Shown here: one piece after another, positions 50,301 to 54,915 of the stretch
Layout of the letters: each line of letters begins with the position of its first letter
Position numbering within the stretch: the first letter of the stretch is position 1
Assembly (NCBI GenBank): GCA_905221605.1
Contig: CAJNDS010000013.1
Span: forward strand, 1-64,000
Direction: 5' to 3'
From: Symbiodinium natans
Taxonomy: Eukaryota; Sar; Dinophyceae; Suessiales; Symbiodiniaceae
DNA: 64,000 bases
Position numbers and translations under genes: made by a program
The notes under the pieces: model-generated
Database searches by the model: none
Seen by the model: the letters and a program-made list of their open reading frames with translations, nothing else
What the model was told of the DNA's origin: nothing

Positions 50301-50450
50301 AATCCCTAAACCCCTAAACCCCCCAAAAAAAACCCTAAATCCCTAAACCCCTAAACCCCAAAAAAACCTTAACTGGAAAGCCCTCCCAGTGTCCTCGTTG
50401 GGAAGCCCGGCGGCCTTTGCGGCTTCATAGGCCAGGCGGAGCCTCGCCAT
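20345..50450 (-). CDS. Kinesin-14-type C-terminal motor gene, many tiny exons
   Basis: Microtubule motor gene read from high to low coordinates. The neck-to-motor start, KGHLRVFCRIRPLNEK, is the kinesin-14 signature (compare IRVFCRVRPL). Coiled-coil-like exons lie upstream, so the motor is C-terminal. Placed motor exons: 43383-43436, 39964-40008, 39298-39378, 38286-38341, 37533-37587, 37033-37071, 35533-35583, 34342-34395, 33859-33867, 31731-31751, 30694-30723, 29403-29439, 28736-28780, 28068-28099, 27345-27398, 26150-26188, 25032-25103, 23558-23620, 22562-22617, 22053-22070 and 21068-21116. Phases join correctly at every placed junction, giving about 320 codons against roughly 330 for a whole motor. 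A short piece between LNEK and SYSFDGVF may still be missing. No frameshift or stop was found, so the gene is probably functional. The N-terminal start was not located. Confidence 0.85.
21068..21116 (-). CDS. Kinesin motor exon, end of motor (MMSLNYALRAKRIVNN)
   Basis: Encodes the final helix and neck-proximal signature of kinesin motors (SLxYAxRAKxIxN). Acceptor GCCGAG|G, donor AAT|GT. It completes a Thr codon begun by the exon at 22053-22070. Confidence 0.88.
21127..21275 (+). repeat. Interstitial telomeric tract (TTTAGGG)n
   Basis: About twenty G-rich heptamers with one TTAGGG-length slip, beginning 11 bp upstream of the acceptor of the exon at 21068-21116 (in gene orientation this is CCCTAAA before the acceptor). 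Confidence 0.9.
21538..21620. repeat. MITE-like repeat, family B, degenerate copy
   Basis: ACAGTCCGTAATCGGGA, then ATCCCTATTGAGGGCTGTTA, then CGAACATCC follow the order of the intact hairpin at 27893-27993, with many substitutions. Confidence 0.55.
22053..22070 (-). CDS. Kinesin motor micro-exon (SNLHE)
   Basis: An 18-bp exon. After AGCCAG it reads RSNLHET across both junctions, the conserved PAxSNLxET motif of kinesins. Donor GAC|GT. Confidence 0.8.
22562..22617 (-). CDS. Kinesin motor exon (DSLGGSAKTLMFVNCSPA)
   Basis: Matches the universally conserved kinesin block DSLGGxxKTxMxxxxSP. Acceptor GCAGCAG|GAT, donor TAG|GT. Confidence 0.93.
23245..23465 (-). repeat. Octamer telomere-variant array (CCCCTAAA)n
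   Basis: After a few CCCTAAA heptamers the unit becomes an octamer with one extra C and runs about twenty times with rare slips. It ends near the donor side of the exon at 23558-23620. Confidence 0.9.
23558..23620 (-). CDS. Kinesin motor exon (VPYRNHRLTQLLQ)
   Basis: 21 codons, AIARGKAQ then VPYRNHRLTQLLQ, the microtubule-binding loop 12/helix 5 motif (consensus PYRxSKLTxLLQ). Acceptor CCTGAG|G, donor CAG|GC. The next exon supplies DSLGG. Confidence 0.92.
23640..23915 (+). repeat. Octamer telomere-variant array (TTTAGGGG / TTAAGGGG)n
   Basis: About thirty octamers in the orientation opposite to 23245-23465. A TTAAGGGG sub-variant has spread locally. The two arrays bracket the 63-bp exon between them. 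Confidence 0.9.
24528..24655 (-). other. Coding-like fragment ending in a stop
   Basis: The minus strand reads QRGSSGAAKDLQALKKKVAE, LDAASAAKPRRAKMSLVT, then TGA. It looks like a genuine helical C-terminus. It lies in an intron between kinesin exons that join in phase without it, so it is an alternative terminal exon or a fragment of another gene. Confidence 0.4.
25032..25103 (-). CDS. Kinesin motor exon (EINRSLTALGDVIE)
   Basis: 24 codons, VTGENMKEAI then EINRSLTALGDVIE, the helix-4 block (xxEAxxINxSLxALGxVI). Acceptor ACGAG|GTG, donor GAG|GT. Confidence 0.93.
25545..25745 (-). other. Coding-like segment inside a kinesin intron
   Basis: Open minus frame reading GDWQSFGQDEKRRLCNHERE, TNLPTLVVPYNGLYHCVPSS and then AGVPAFLAPIISQHF. 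The composition is strongly protein-like but matches no part of a kinesin. Possible captured gene fragment. Confidence 0.4.
26150..26188 (-). CDS. Kinesin motor exon, switch II (CDLGGSERLKKSE)
   Basis: Switch II normally reads DLAGSE; here Ala is Gly. Acceptor GTCGCAG|TGC, donor GAG|GC. Confidence 0.92.
26390..26728 (-). other. Coding-like segment interrupted by a MITE
   Basis: Minus frame ANAQNLFDAVAQCITRAGEK, then LDGTSSWLEEAVLETDRISG, runs up to the family C hairpin. Beyond it another open stretch reads GWDSQTQSVFLRMSCSLPNT. The segment lies in a kinesin intron. It is probably a fragment of another gene broken by the hairpin element. Confidence 0.35.
26492..26596. repeat. MITE-like hairpin, family C, copy without telomeric insert
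   Basis: Arms AGGTCCATGTACC and GGTACATGGACCT, then TATAGTATATACTTGGGCC against GGCCCAAGGATATACCATA. The loop reads ACGTGAACCCCTTTAAGG. Confidence 0.88.
26926..26990 (+). repeat. Guanine-rich tract
   Basis: About 65 bp of nearly pure G with A interruptions. Confidence 0.9.
27267..27325 (-). repeat. Telomeric tract at the donor side of an exon
   Basis: About eight CCCTAAA units ending 20 bp from the donor of the exon at 27345-27398. In gene sense this is (TTTAGGG)n just inside the intron. Confidence 0.9.
27345..27398 (-). CDS. Kinesin motor exon (VTTTNRATKESLTGKIVL)
   Basis: 18 codons leading into switch II (kinesin consensus: strand ending KLxLVDLAGSE). Acceptor TGCCAG|GTC, donor TTG|GTACGC. 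Phase 0 at both ends, joining TVK upstream and CDLGGSE downstream. Confidence 0.9.
27406..27472 (+). repeat. Telomeric tract at the acceptor side of an exon
   Basis: About nine TTTAGGG units starting 8 bp above the exon 27345-27398. In gene sense this is (CCCTAAA)n just before the acceptor. Confidence 0.9.
27893..27993. repeat. MITE-like hairpin, family B, intact copy
   Basis: Perfect outer arms TTGGGATGTTCCCCCTTATA and TATAAGGGGGAACATCCCAA, with inner arms GTCCTTAATCGGGATTA / TAATCCCAATTAAGGAC around a short loop. A half copy lies at 35267-35282. Confidence 0.9.
28068..28099 (-). CDS. Kinesin motor exon, switch I second half (SRSHVMFTVK)
   Basis: Joined to the A left by the upstream exon, the frame reads NAESSRSHVMFTVK, the switch I motif NxxSSRSH. 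Acceptor CCGAAG|GC, donor AAG|GC. Confidence 0.92.
28115..28155 (+). repeat. Poly-T/poly-G junction tract
   Basis: A run of about 23 T passes directly into about 17 G. A shorter T/G junction occurs at 21820-21838. Confidence 0.9.
28736..28780 (-). CDS. Kinesin motor exon, switch I first half (LAARTVASHAMNAE)
   Basis: Encodes the RxxAxxxMNxES segment. It starts by completing Gly from the previous exon (acceptor CGCCAG|GG) and ends one base into a Ser codon at GAGA|GC. Confidence 0.92.
29293..29360 (-). repeat. Telomeric tract at the donor side of an exon
   Basis: Nine CCCTAAA units 43 bp below the exon at 29403-29439. The opposite orientation begins at 29447 above it. Confidence 0.9.
29403..29439 (-). 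CDS. Kinesin motor exon (QDVPELRRLLNR)
   Basis: Matches the kinesin segment before switch I (VxSxxELxxLLxxG). Acceptor CAACAG|CAG, donor CGAG|GT. The split Gly codon is completed by the next exon. Confidence 0.85.
30694..30723 (-). CDS. Probable kinesin motor exon (VENLIEQEAK)
   Basis: Ten codons in phase between KLSVRHK and QDVPELRR, where kinesins have a VEN-like strand. Acceptor TGGAG|GTG, donor AAG|GA. The flanking telomeric repeats are oriented opposite to most other exons, so confidence is lower. Confidence 0.6.
31731..31751 (-). CDS. Probable kinesin motor micro-exon (KLSVRHK)
   Basis: Seven codons resembling the kinesin strand KLxVRxxxxG. Acceptor CCTGAG|AAG, donor AAA|GC. In phase with SPK upstream. 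Confidence 0.6.
32284..32377 (-). repeat. Interstitial telomeric tract (CCCTAAA)n
   Basis: About thirteen perfect C-rich heptamers. A G-rich run follows at 32458-32503. Confidence 0.9.
32990..33370 (-). other. Coding-like segments with frame changes
   Basis: Three minus-strand stretches in different frames look protein-like: LQAMTLDGPALHDLAAKTLS; then QAHADFAKVHPLALTLTPVS with EARLRLEEAEEAA and a stop; then AVVLLGTPSAAQDKILGRMD with AKLDKFEG. They lie in a kinesin intron. They could be exons of another gene or a decayed copy. Confidence 0.4.
33717..33805. repeat. MITE-like hairpin, family D copy 1
   Basis: Ends CTACTCTTTGTTTAAGAA and TTCTTAAGCAAGTAGTAG. The high end lies about 54 bp from the micro-exon at 33859-33867. 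Confidence 0.7.
33859..33867 (-). CDS. Candidate kinesin micro-exon (SPK)
   Basis: Nine bases between a TTTAG acceptor and a GC donor, giving RRG-SPK-KLSVRHK in phase with its neighbours. Inferred from phase and kinesin-like spacing only. Confidence 0.4.
34190..34320. repeat. MITE-like hairpin, family D copy 2
   Basis: Ends CTACTAATTGCTTAAGAACC and GGTTCTTAAGCAAATAGTAG around an AT-rich core. It stops 22 bp from the donor of the exon at 34342-34395. Confidence 0.88.
34342..34395 (-). CDS. Kinesin motor exon (VELYCGRLVDLLRPTRRG)
   Basis: The classic kinesin block VELYxxxLxDLL. Acceptor GCCCAG|GTG, donor GGT|GCAAGT, a good GC donor. Confidence 0.93.
35035..35075 (+). repeat. Half copy of hairpin family I
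   Basis: GTTCTTAGTAGGGAATGAGG matches the left arm of the hairpin at 60591-60682. Confidence 0.5.
35533..35583 (-). CDS. Kinesin motor exon (LLDTLRPKHAVAVTASM)
   Basis: The strand before VELY in kinesins (xxVxVSMxELY). Acceptor CCGTCAG|CTC, donor ATG|GC. Phase 0 on both sides. Confidence 0.88.
36831..37015 (-). repeat. Telomere-variant array (CCCTAAAA / CCCTAAA)n
   Basis: About twenty-three units, mostly octamers with an extra A, ending 18 bp from the donor of the exon at 37033-37071. Confidence 0.88.
37033..37071 (-). CDS. Kinesin motor exon (EGIAGRAIGHLFQ)
   Basis: Matches the kinesin block GIIPRAIxxLF. Acceptor GCTCAG|GAA, donor CAG|GC. Confidence 0.92.
37533..37587 (-). CDS. Kinesin motor exon, P-loop (YGQTGAGKTFTLYGTPAQ)
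   Basis: Carries the nucleotide-binding P-loop GQTGAGKT. The acceptor GCGGAG|G completes an Ala codon from the previous exon; donor CAG|GC. Confidence 0.95.
37952..38065. repeat. AT/ATAC/ATCT microsatellite
   Basis: Long (AT)n with TACATATATATA and CTATCTATCTAT runs. It could fold on itself. Confidence 0.85.
38166..38271. repeat. MITE-like hairpin, family D copy 3
   Basis: Ends CTACTAATTGCTTCAGAGCC and GGGTTCTTGAGCAAACAGTAG-like. It stops 14 bp inside the intron after the exon at 38286-38341. Confidence 0.82.
38286..38341 (-). CDS. Kinesin motor exon (DCKGLVQSAIDGYNVTIF)
   Basis: The conserved block LVQSAxDGYNxxIFAYGQTG, up to two bases of the Ala codon. Acceptor GCCAG|GAC, donor CGC|GT. 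Confidence 0.95.
38377..38514. repeat. MITE-like hairpin, family G
   Basis: Outer ends CTGGGACTCCCTG and CAGGGTCCCAG, with inner TTACCTACAGATTTCGTGG against CCACAAAACTACAGGTAA. It contains two further copies of the GTAGGTA motif. It begins 36 bp above the exon at 38286-38341. Confidence 0.75.
38640..38715 (+). repeat. Telomere-variant array (ATAGGGTTT)n
   Basis: Eight 9-bp units, TTTAGGG with an inserted AT. A shorter array of the same unit lies at 25878-25925. Confidence 0.85.
39298..39378 (-). CDS. Kinesin motor exon (SYSFDGVFAPGSQEEVFE)
   Basis: 27 codons, KCYKVPQGG then the kinesin strand FxFDxVFxPxxxQxxVFxD. Acceptor GGGTTTAG|AAG, where the AG belongs to a telomeric repeat. Donor GAG|GACCGC, a GA donor; the next exon then supplies D. 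Confidence 0.93.
39964..40008 (-). CDS. Candidate kinesin exon (CYTPGSPKVDMMRLE)
   Basis: 15 codons, phase 0 at both ends, between TTCTCAG and a GC donor (GAG|GCAGGG). It lies where the variable segment after RPLNEK should be. Its telomeric flanks do not follow the usual orientation. Confidence 0.45.
40925..41027 (-). repeat. Interstitial telomeric tract (CCCTAAA)n
   Basis: About thirteen units with a few CCCTGAA variants. A G-rich partner with TTTAGGCG variants lies at 41127-41240. Confidence 0.88.
41996..42155. repeat. MITE-like hairpin, family F copy 1
   Basis: Perfect ends CTTAGGGTAGTTACATGGTC and GACCATGTAACTACCCTAAG. The interior holds TTAGTATGGGCC and TACCCTATGCAACCCA, shared with the copy at 47848-47967. 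A fragment of one arm lies near 16605-16625. Confidence 0.88.
42921..43320 (-). pseudogene. Retrotransposon RT/RNase H fragment, frameshifted
   Basis: A 120-codon open minus frame, RVTGKAIERILGHAVHLCML, then LYDFVHHSHDGRKRLW, then TCSDASLSGIAVC. It resembles the end of reverse transcriptase and the start of RNase H (the SDAS acid) in retroelements common in Symbiodiniaceae; family assignment is from memory of that pattern. After about 42980 the protein-like reading continues in another frame (GLQGVAEREGRKWEIQ), so a frameshift is present. Both ends run into telomeric repeat, so it is a truncated dead copy. It lies in the kinesin intron just after the neck exon. Confidence 0.7.
43383..43436 (-). 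CDS. Kinesin exon, neck-motor start (DLKGHLRVFCRIRPLNEK)
   Basis: RVFCRIRPL is the first strand of the motor, and the preceding KG..LR is typical of kinesin-14 neck-motor junctions. Acceptor CAGCAG|GAC, donor AAG|GT. The donor is followed after six bases by TTTAGGG repeats (sense). Confidence 0.93.
44240..44295 (-). CDS. Candidate exon upstream of the motor
   Basis: After CGCCCAG the frame reads PKKSAGSETAFSAAACHKRS, basic and open. Telomeric flanks have the usual exon orientation. The donor is uncertain (GCT|GCATGC is possible). Confidence 0.4.
44592..44630 (-). CDS. Coiled-coil exon of the kinesin gene (VEALRRQVHNALE)
   Basis: Heptad-like hydrophobic spacing (V, L, V, L). Acceptor TTGCAG|GTG, donor GAG|GA, or six bases further ATT|GC. 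Phase 0. Confidence 0.65.
44752..44771 (+). repeat. Poly-G tract
   Basis: About twenty consecutive G. A similar run lies at 46424-46442. Confidence 0.9.
44998..45063 (-). other. Coding-like island, possible exon
   Basis: Open minus frame FAVKRMQHFMVCERCTAFQL in phase 0 with a GA donor (CAG|GA). Telomeric flanks are in the opposite orientation to most exons, so it may be intronic. Confidence 0.4.
45363..46163 (+). other. Plus-strand coding-like segments, unidentified
   Basis: Two open frames look protein-like. One, about 45500-45805, contains LRTLGVVAGSFLRSHVVSKL. The other, about 45888-46163, contains WFDNLLGGG and then CYWEPLPGTPSMSMLSIKEV. A splice from GG|GTATGT (45802) to CAAG|TG (45887) would join them in frame. 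Telomeric repeat is translated within the first. This could be a gene fragment nested in the kinesin intron; no family was recognised. Confidence 0.35.
46336..46401 (-). CDS. Exon upstream of the kinesin motor (DDLSALPGDLPAARLLVPEI)
   Basis: 22 codons ending EIRE. Acceptor CCCGCAG|GAC, donor GAG|GC. Phase 0 at both ends, with the standard orientation of flanking repeats. Confidence 0.6.
47403..47465 (-). CDS. Coiled-coil exon (ATDAFTRARRAEDLSSLKQI)
   Basis: 21 codons, helical and charged. Acceptor TTTGAG|GCG (an earlier acceptor near 47486 is possible), donor AAG|GA. Confidence 0.62.
47848..47967. repeat. MITE-like repeat, family F copy 2
   Basis: Shares CTTAGTATGGGCC, GGGGACCC, ATACCCTATGCAACCCA, GGTAAGGGACCATATTA and CATGTAACT with 41996-42155, in the same order. 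Confidence 0.75.
48250..48371 (-). repeat. Interstitial telomeric tract (CCCTAAA)n
   Basis: About sixteen C-rich heptamers on the donor side of the exon at 48399-48452. Confidence 0.9.
48399..48452 (-). CDS. Coiled-coil exon (NLSGQENHRRALLQAMAQ)
   Basis: 18 codons, phase 0. Acceptor CCCTCAG|AAC, donor CAG|GC. It is bracketed by long opposite telomeric tracts. Confidence 0.65.
48462..48556 (+). repeat. Interstitial telomeric tract (TTTAGGG)n
   Basis: About thirteen G-rich heptamers beginning 10 bp upstream (gene sense) of the exon at 48399-48452. Confidence 0.9.
49192..49233 (-). CDS. Coiled-coil exon (DTVVAKADALLKCQ)
   Basis: 14 codons, phase 0. Acceptor GACCAG|GAC, donor CAG|GC. Confidence 0.6.
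49560..50370 (-). repeat. Higher-order minisatellite built from telomere variants
   Basis: About twenty copies of a 30-45 bp unit made of CCCTAAAT, CCCTAAAC, CCCTAAAC and then a CCCC-A(4-8) spacer. Units vary in the number of CCCTAAAC steps and in A-run length. Confidence 0.88.
50394..50450 (-). CDS. Coiled-coil exon (MARLRLAYEAAKAAGLPNE)
   Basis: Helical segment, open upstream to APRG. Donor GAG|GACACT (GA type), phase 0. The start of the exon is uncertain. It is the most upstream exon I assign to the kinesin gene. Confidence 0.5.
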
Positions 50451-51956
50451 TCCGCGGGGCGCTTGGCTGGTTTTAGTAGGGTTTAGGGTTTGGGGTTTAG
50501 GGCTAGGGTTTAGGGTTTGGGGTTTAGGGTTAGAGTTTAGGGTTGAGAGTTTAGGGCTTAAGGTTTGCTGTGGTATGGTGCAGAAGCTGTGAAGGTAGGA
50601 ATGCAGACTGGCTTCGGAAGCTTCGTGTGAAATGCGAAGAGCAGCTACGGCCCGATGGTGGAAGGCCATCTAGCATTTAAGGGTCACTTAGGCCTAAACT
50701 CAAATGAAGTGCCTACTTCAAGGGGGGTTCAGGAATTCGGGGAGAGTGTCCCCCGAGGGTCCCAGCCCCAGACGAATCCTTGGGAGATCGGTGAGGCCTG
50801 GACTACCAGGGTCATGATAGGGGAAGAACTCCTTCCCGAAGGGGAATTAGGCCCTATTTAGGATGGTTTCTAGGCACCATTCCATGACAGCTCTTCAGCA
50901 CAAATGGACCTTCCGGGCGATTTTTTGCGGGACTAGCGCGGAGAACGGGCTCCGGCACCGGGCCCAAGCCCGCGCTTCTCGGTAGGGGGGGCGGCCTCAG
51001 CCGTTTAGTTCTCCAAGTATCCAATCATCATAGCTCCCCGAAACAACGGGCGCAGTGCAAGCGCCTAGTCGATGTTTGTTGTAGTGAGAAACAGGGACTG
51101 TTAGCCTCAGGGGCTGCCCTAATTCCTACTTTGGGCACAGTCTATGCATGCCAACTTTGGGCTGCTGGGAGCCTGAGGATTCGAGGTTTAGGGTGTAGGC
51201 GGGAGTAGGGTTTAGGGTTTAGGGTCCAGGGTTTAGGGTCTTATGTTTTGCTGTATTCAGGGAGGCGTTTTGGGTGGAGCTTCTAGGATACTTTTGTCAA
51301 GAGGTGCCTAGCTCTTGGGTGCGCGAGGAGGTACAGGACCAATCGCACCCTAAACCCTTAGACAGGGTTTAGGGTTCAGGAACCCCCCAAATAGCCCCCA
51401 ACAGCCTTCAAAAAGTATGGTTTTGGGGGCCCAAAAATCCAAGAGTGAGATTGCTGAGAGCTTTGCTGGGCTTTATGGAGCCCTACACCCCAAACCTTTG
51501 CAGCCCAAACCCCAAACCCTTACACCCTAAACCCTACACCCTAAACCCTAAGCCCTGCACCCCAAACCCTAAACCCAAACCCTCCCCAAACCCCACGCTA
51601 TGGGACCCCACAGGAGTGCTGGGCTTCAGCGGAGCACGCGCCTTGTGGCGACTGACTCGCGTGCGCGCTTCGGCGTCTGCAGGCGAAGGGATGCTTGGAA
51701 GGATTAGGGTTTAGGGTTTAGGGTTGAGGGTTTAGGGTTTAGGGTTTAGGGTTTAGCGTTCAGGGCCGTTTAGGGTTTAGGAACCTAAACCTGCAAACCC
51801 CGAAGCCTAAACCCTAAACCCTAAAACCCTAAATCTAAACCCTGAAACCCGAAAGCATCCCACAACCGAGAACGCTGAGGGATTTGGGGCTTAGGATCTT
51901 CGAACCGGATATATTGAGGGACTGTAGGCGGGGACTTTCAATGAGGGACTCTGCTA

Positions 51957-52005
51957 TCCCTAAGGGTCGATGTACTCAGATAGTACATACTTGGGTCCTA
52001 AAGCC
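51957..52005. repeat. MITE family C, degenerate left half
   Basis: CTAAGGGTCGATGTACTCAG then TAGTACATACTTGGGTCCTA matches the left arm of the copies at 26492 and 56931. Confidence 0.6.
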
Positions 52006-52132
52006 TAAACCTGGACAGGGGGCCTCATATCCACAATGTAAAGGGCGCAAACAACGCCCATCACATAAAACAATAGACCCTCTATGGGGGGCCCCAACCC
52101 AGGTTAAGGTTAGGGTTAGCCCGGACCCTAAC

Positions 52133-52344
52133 GTGGTCACGCTTGTACTTCGCTGTGAGCGGATTGTCCAGTGAGAAATTCGACACGGCTGCAGCGCTGT
52201 CATCGGCAAAGATGTCCTCAAAGATTTTCCTCGTCACTGCTGCCCTCACTGGCTTGACGCCATCGCATCGCATGACCTTTTGTGCTCCTTTCAGAAGCGC
52301 GAGTTTGAGAACTCGCATCTCCTCGCAGCAAAGACAAGCTTCCC
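52133..52344 (-). other. Coding-like segment, 70 codons, unidentified
   Basis: Open minus frame MRVLKLALLKGAQKVMRCDG, VKPVRAAVTRKIFEDIFADD, SAAAVSNFSLDNPLTAKYKR, bounded by a possible AG acceptor (CCAG|GGAAGC) and a GT donor after RDH. It is one of the best coding candidates outside the motor. Telomeric flanks are in the non-exon orientation. Confidence 0.5.
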
Positions 52345-53029
52345 TGGCCGCTGACCTTCCCAGTCAACACGTTTCCCTTGCCTTTTCTCTCCGTGCAACA
52401 ATACTTGGCCCACATTGTGGGACCGGGTAGCCTTGCACAGTCCTAGAATTACAAGGCCACACCCAGCAATCCGTTGAACCCTGAACTCCAAGCCCAAAAA
52501 ACCAAGAAAAACCCCAAACCCAAACCGAGAAACCCGGCAGCCCACAAAACCCTAAACCCCCAACCCTGAACCCTAAACCCCAAAGCCTAAACCCCAACCC
52601 TCAAACTCCAAACCCTAAACCCCACAACCTAAACCCCAAGACCCAAATTCCAAACCCTAAACCCCAAAACCCTAAACCCCAAACCTTAAACCCTAAACCT
52701 GGACCCCTAAACCATAAACCACAAAAACCCAAAACCCACATTCCCAACCCTAAAACCCAAAAACCATAAAACCCCAAAAAACCCTTAAAACCCTAAAACC
52801 ACAAAAACCCCCTAAAACCACGAAAACCCTAAAATTAGGTCCGAAAACCCTAAAACCCTAAAACCCTAAAACCTTAAAACCCTAAAACCCTAAACTTAGT
52901 CCCTGTTCCCCTAGGAAGAAAAAAGGATCCTTCTGGTTCATATGTAAGAAAGCCCAGAACCCAAAAAGTAAAAAGGATCCCTAACACTGATCTAGTAAAA
53001 CCCTAAAAAAACCTTAAAAACCCTAAACA

Positions 53030-53145
53030 CCTAAACCCTAAACCCTAAACCCGAAACCCTAAACCCTAAACCCTAGCCCTAAACCCTAAACCCTAAACCC
53101 TAAATCCTAAACCCTAAACCCTAAACCCTAAACCCTAAACCCCAA
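53030..53145 (-). repeat. Interstitial telomeric tract (CCCTAAA)n
   Basis: About fifteen C-rich heptamers with few variants. G-rich TTTAGGG/TTTGGGG alternation follows at 53215-53310. Confidence 0.88.
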
Positions 53146-53883
53146 AAGGCCTCGGGCGTCGCAGCTCGGGATCCCTCCTTCGAAGGGGCCCTGAGCATTT
53201 GGGTTTGTGGTTTTGGGGTTTAGGGTTTGGGGTTTAGGGTTTGGGGTCTAGGGTTTAGGGTTTGGGGTTTAGGGTTTGGGGTTTAGGGTTTGGGGTTTAG
53301 GGTTTGGCGTTTGGGGTTGGGAGTTTAGGGCACGGGGAAGTCCAAATGAGGGTTAGGGGTTTAGGGATTATATAGGTTTTGGGCTTAGGGTTTGGGGTTT
53401 AGGGTTTCGGGAAAAACCCTACTCCTCTCCCCCCCGCCCCACCACCACTTCACCATCAACAGTCCTCATAGATGAACAAAGCCAACCGAAAGGAACCATA
53501 GGCTATATCCACCAGGTGCCTGCTGGAGGCCCTCGACGTGTAGCCTGGCGGTTTGGGCTTAGGGTTCTTGGCCCTGGACTGGCTGTGCAAAGCCGGAGAA
53601 AAACAGGGGATTTGGGGTCCGTTAAGGGGGCTACAGGCAGAATCCTATGGTAGTTCCATGGTCTCATGCTATTTTACGGACCACGAGAAGGAGGAAACTC
53701 TCCTCGCTCATGAGCTCATGTGACGTTGTTGGGCACCGAGATAGAGCAAGCTGTCGCAGAGCAGTCGTGGCAAGACGCTGGCACGAACAATGAGACGGAG
53801 GACGAAGATGGGACGCATCCGAGCACGGCTGCGGGACGAGTCAGAAGCAGACAGAAAAAACGAAGAACAGCCCACACTAAATC

Positions 53884-53985
53884 GGTTTTTCCAAAAAACA
53901 GGGTTACCCTTAATCTGCCCCCAAAATAGTATAATCCTTATTATAGGAACCCCCCAAAAGGGTACCCCCTATCTTCGGAAACCCC
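53884..53985. repeat. MITE-like hairpin, family E copy 2
   Basis: GGTTTTTCCAAAAAACAGGG against CCCCTATCTTCGGAAACCCC. Confidence 0.7.
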
Positions 53986-54852
53986 CAAATCTCCTTGTTG
54001 CCCCTTGAGGTAACGAGCGCGCTCTCGCAGCGTGCAACGATTGATATCCACTACCATATTCCATTACCACCCTTTAAACAAGCCTAAACCCCAAACGCTA
54101 AAAACCCCTACAGCCTAGCCAATACACCAAAAGGTGGAGCACAATTGCTGGTGAGAAAACAGGGCTGCCCATGCAGCCTACCTCCAGCATTTGGGGATTT
54201 TGGTCTTAAGCCATCTAATTAACAAAAACTCAAAGCCCTGACGAAGCAAGGACCTGTAAAAAATGTCTAAGAATTGAAGCTTGTAAAGCTTAACCCGCCC
54301 AAACCCAATCCCTAAACCCTAAACCACAAACCCTGAAACGCCAAAACCCTAAACCCGAGAAACCAGAAACCCTAACCCTCAACCCTAAAACCCTAAACCC
54401 TCAGTCTGGTTCATAGTTGGGATAGTAATGAAAATTTCAAATGTTATTCTTATTGAGTTTAAGTACCCTTAAAAATGTAAAATGTTATCCCATGCCGAAT
54501 GTCGGCGCGGGCGCCTCCCCCAGCATTGCACTTGCGGTCGCGCGGCGAGCTGACACCTGGCGGGCTGGGAGCCATATGCCCTGCACCCTAAACCCTAAAC
54601 CCTAAACCCTAAACCCTATTCCCTCAACCTAAACCCTAAACAAAACACCCTAAACCCTTAACCCTGTGAAAGGGGCTTTATCGGCTCCTCGGTTTGAGCG
54701 TGTGGGGGTTTTAACGGGGTTGCACGGCGCTTTGTGGAGCTCTATAGGGTTTCGTAGGGATTTCGTTCTGGGCGGTTTAGGGTTTAGGGTTTGGGGTTTA
54801 GGGTTTGGGGGTTGGGGGATTCTCTAAATTAGGGTCTTTCGGGATGACTATC

Positions 54853-54915
54853 ATAAGGCGGCCCCCCAATATTTAGGGTACCCAAAAAGGGACCATCATT
54901 TTGAGAACTGGCTCG
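54853..54915 (+). repeat. Dispersed repeat, copy 2
   Basis: Counterpart of 1995-2060: AAGGCGGCC, AATATTTAGGGTACCCAA, GGGACCATCATTTTGAGAAC. Confidence 0.55.

Noticed and set aside
49560-50370. CRISPR array
   Set aside because: Units are variable, spacers are A-runs, and the setting is eukaryotic. It is a telomere-variant minisatellite.
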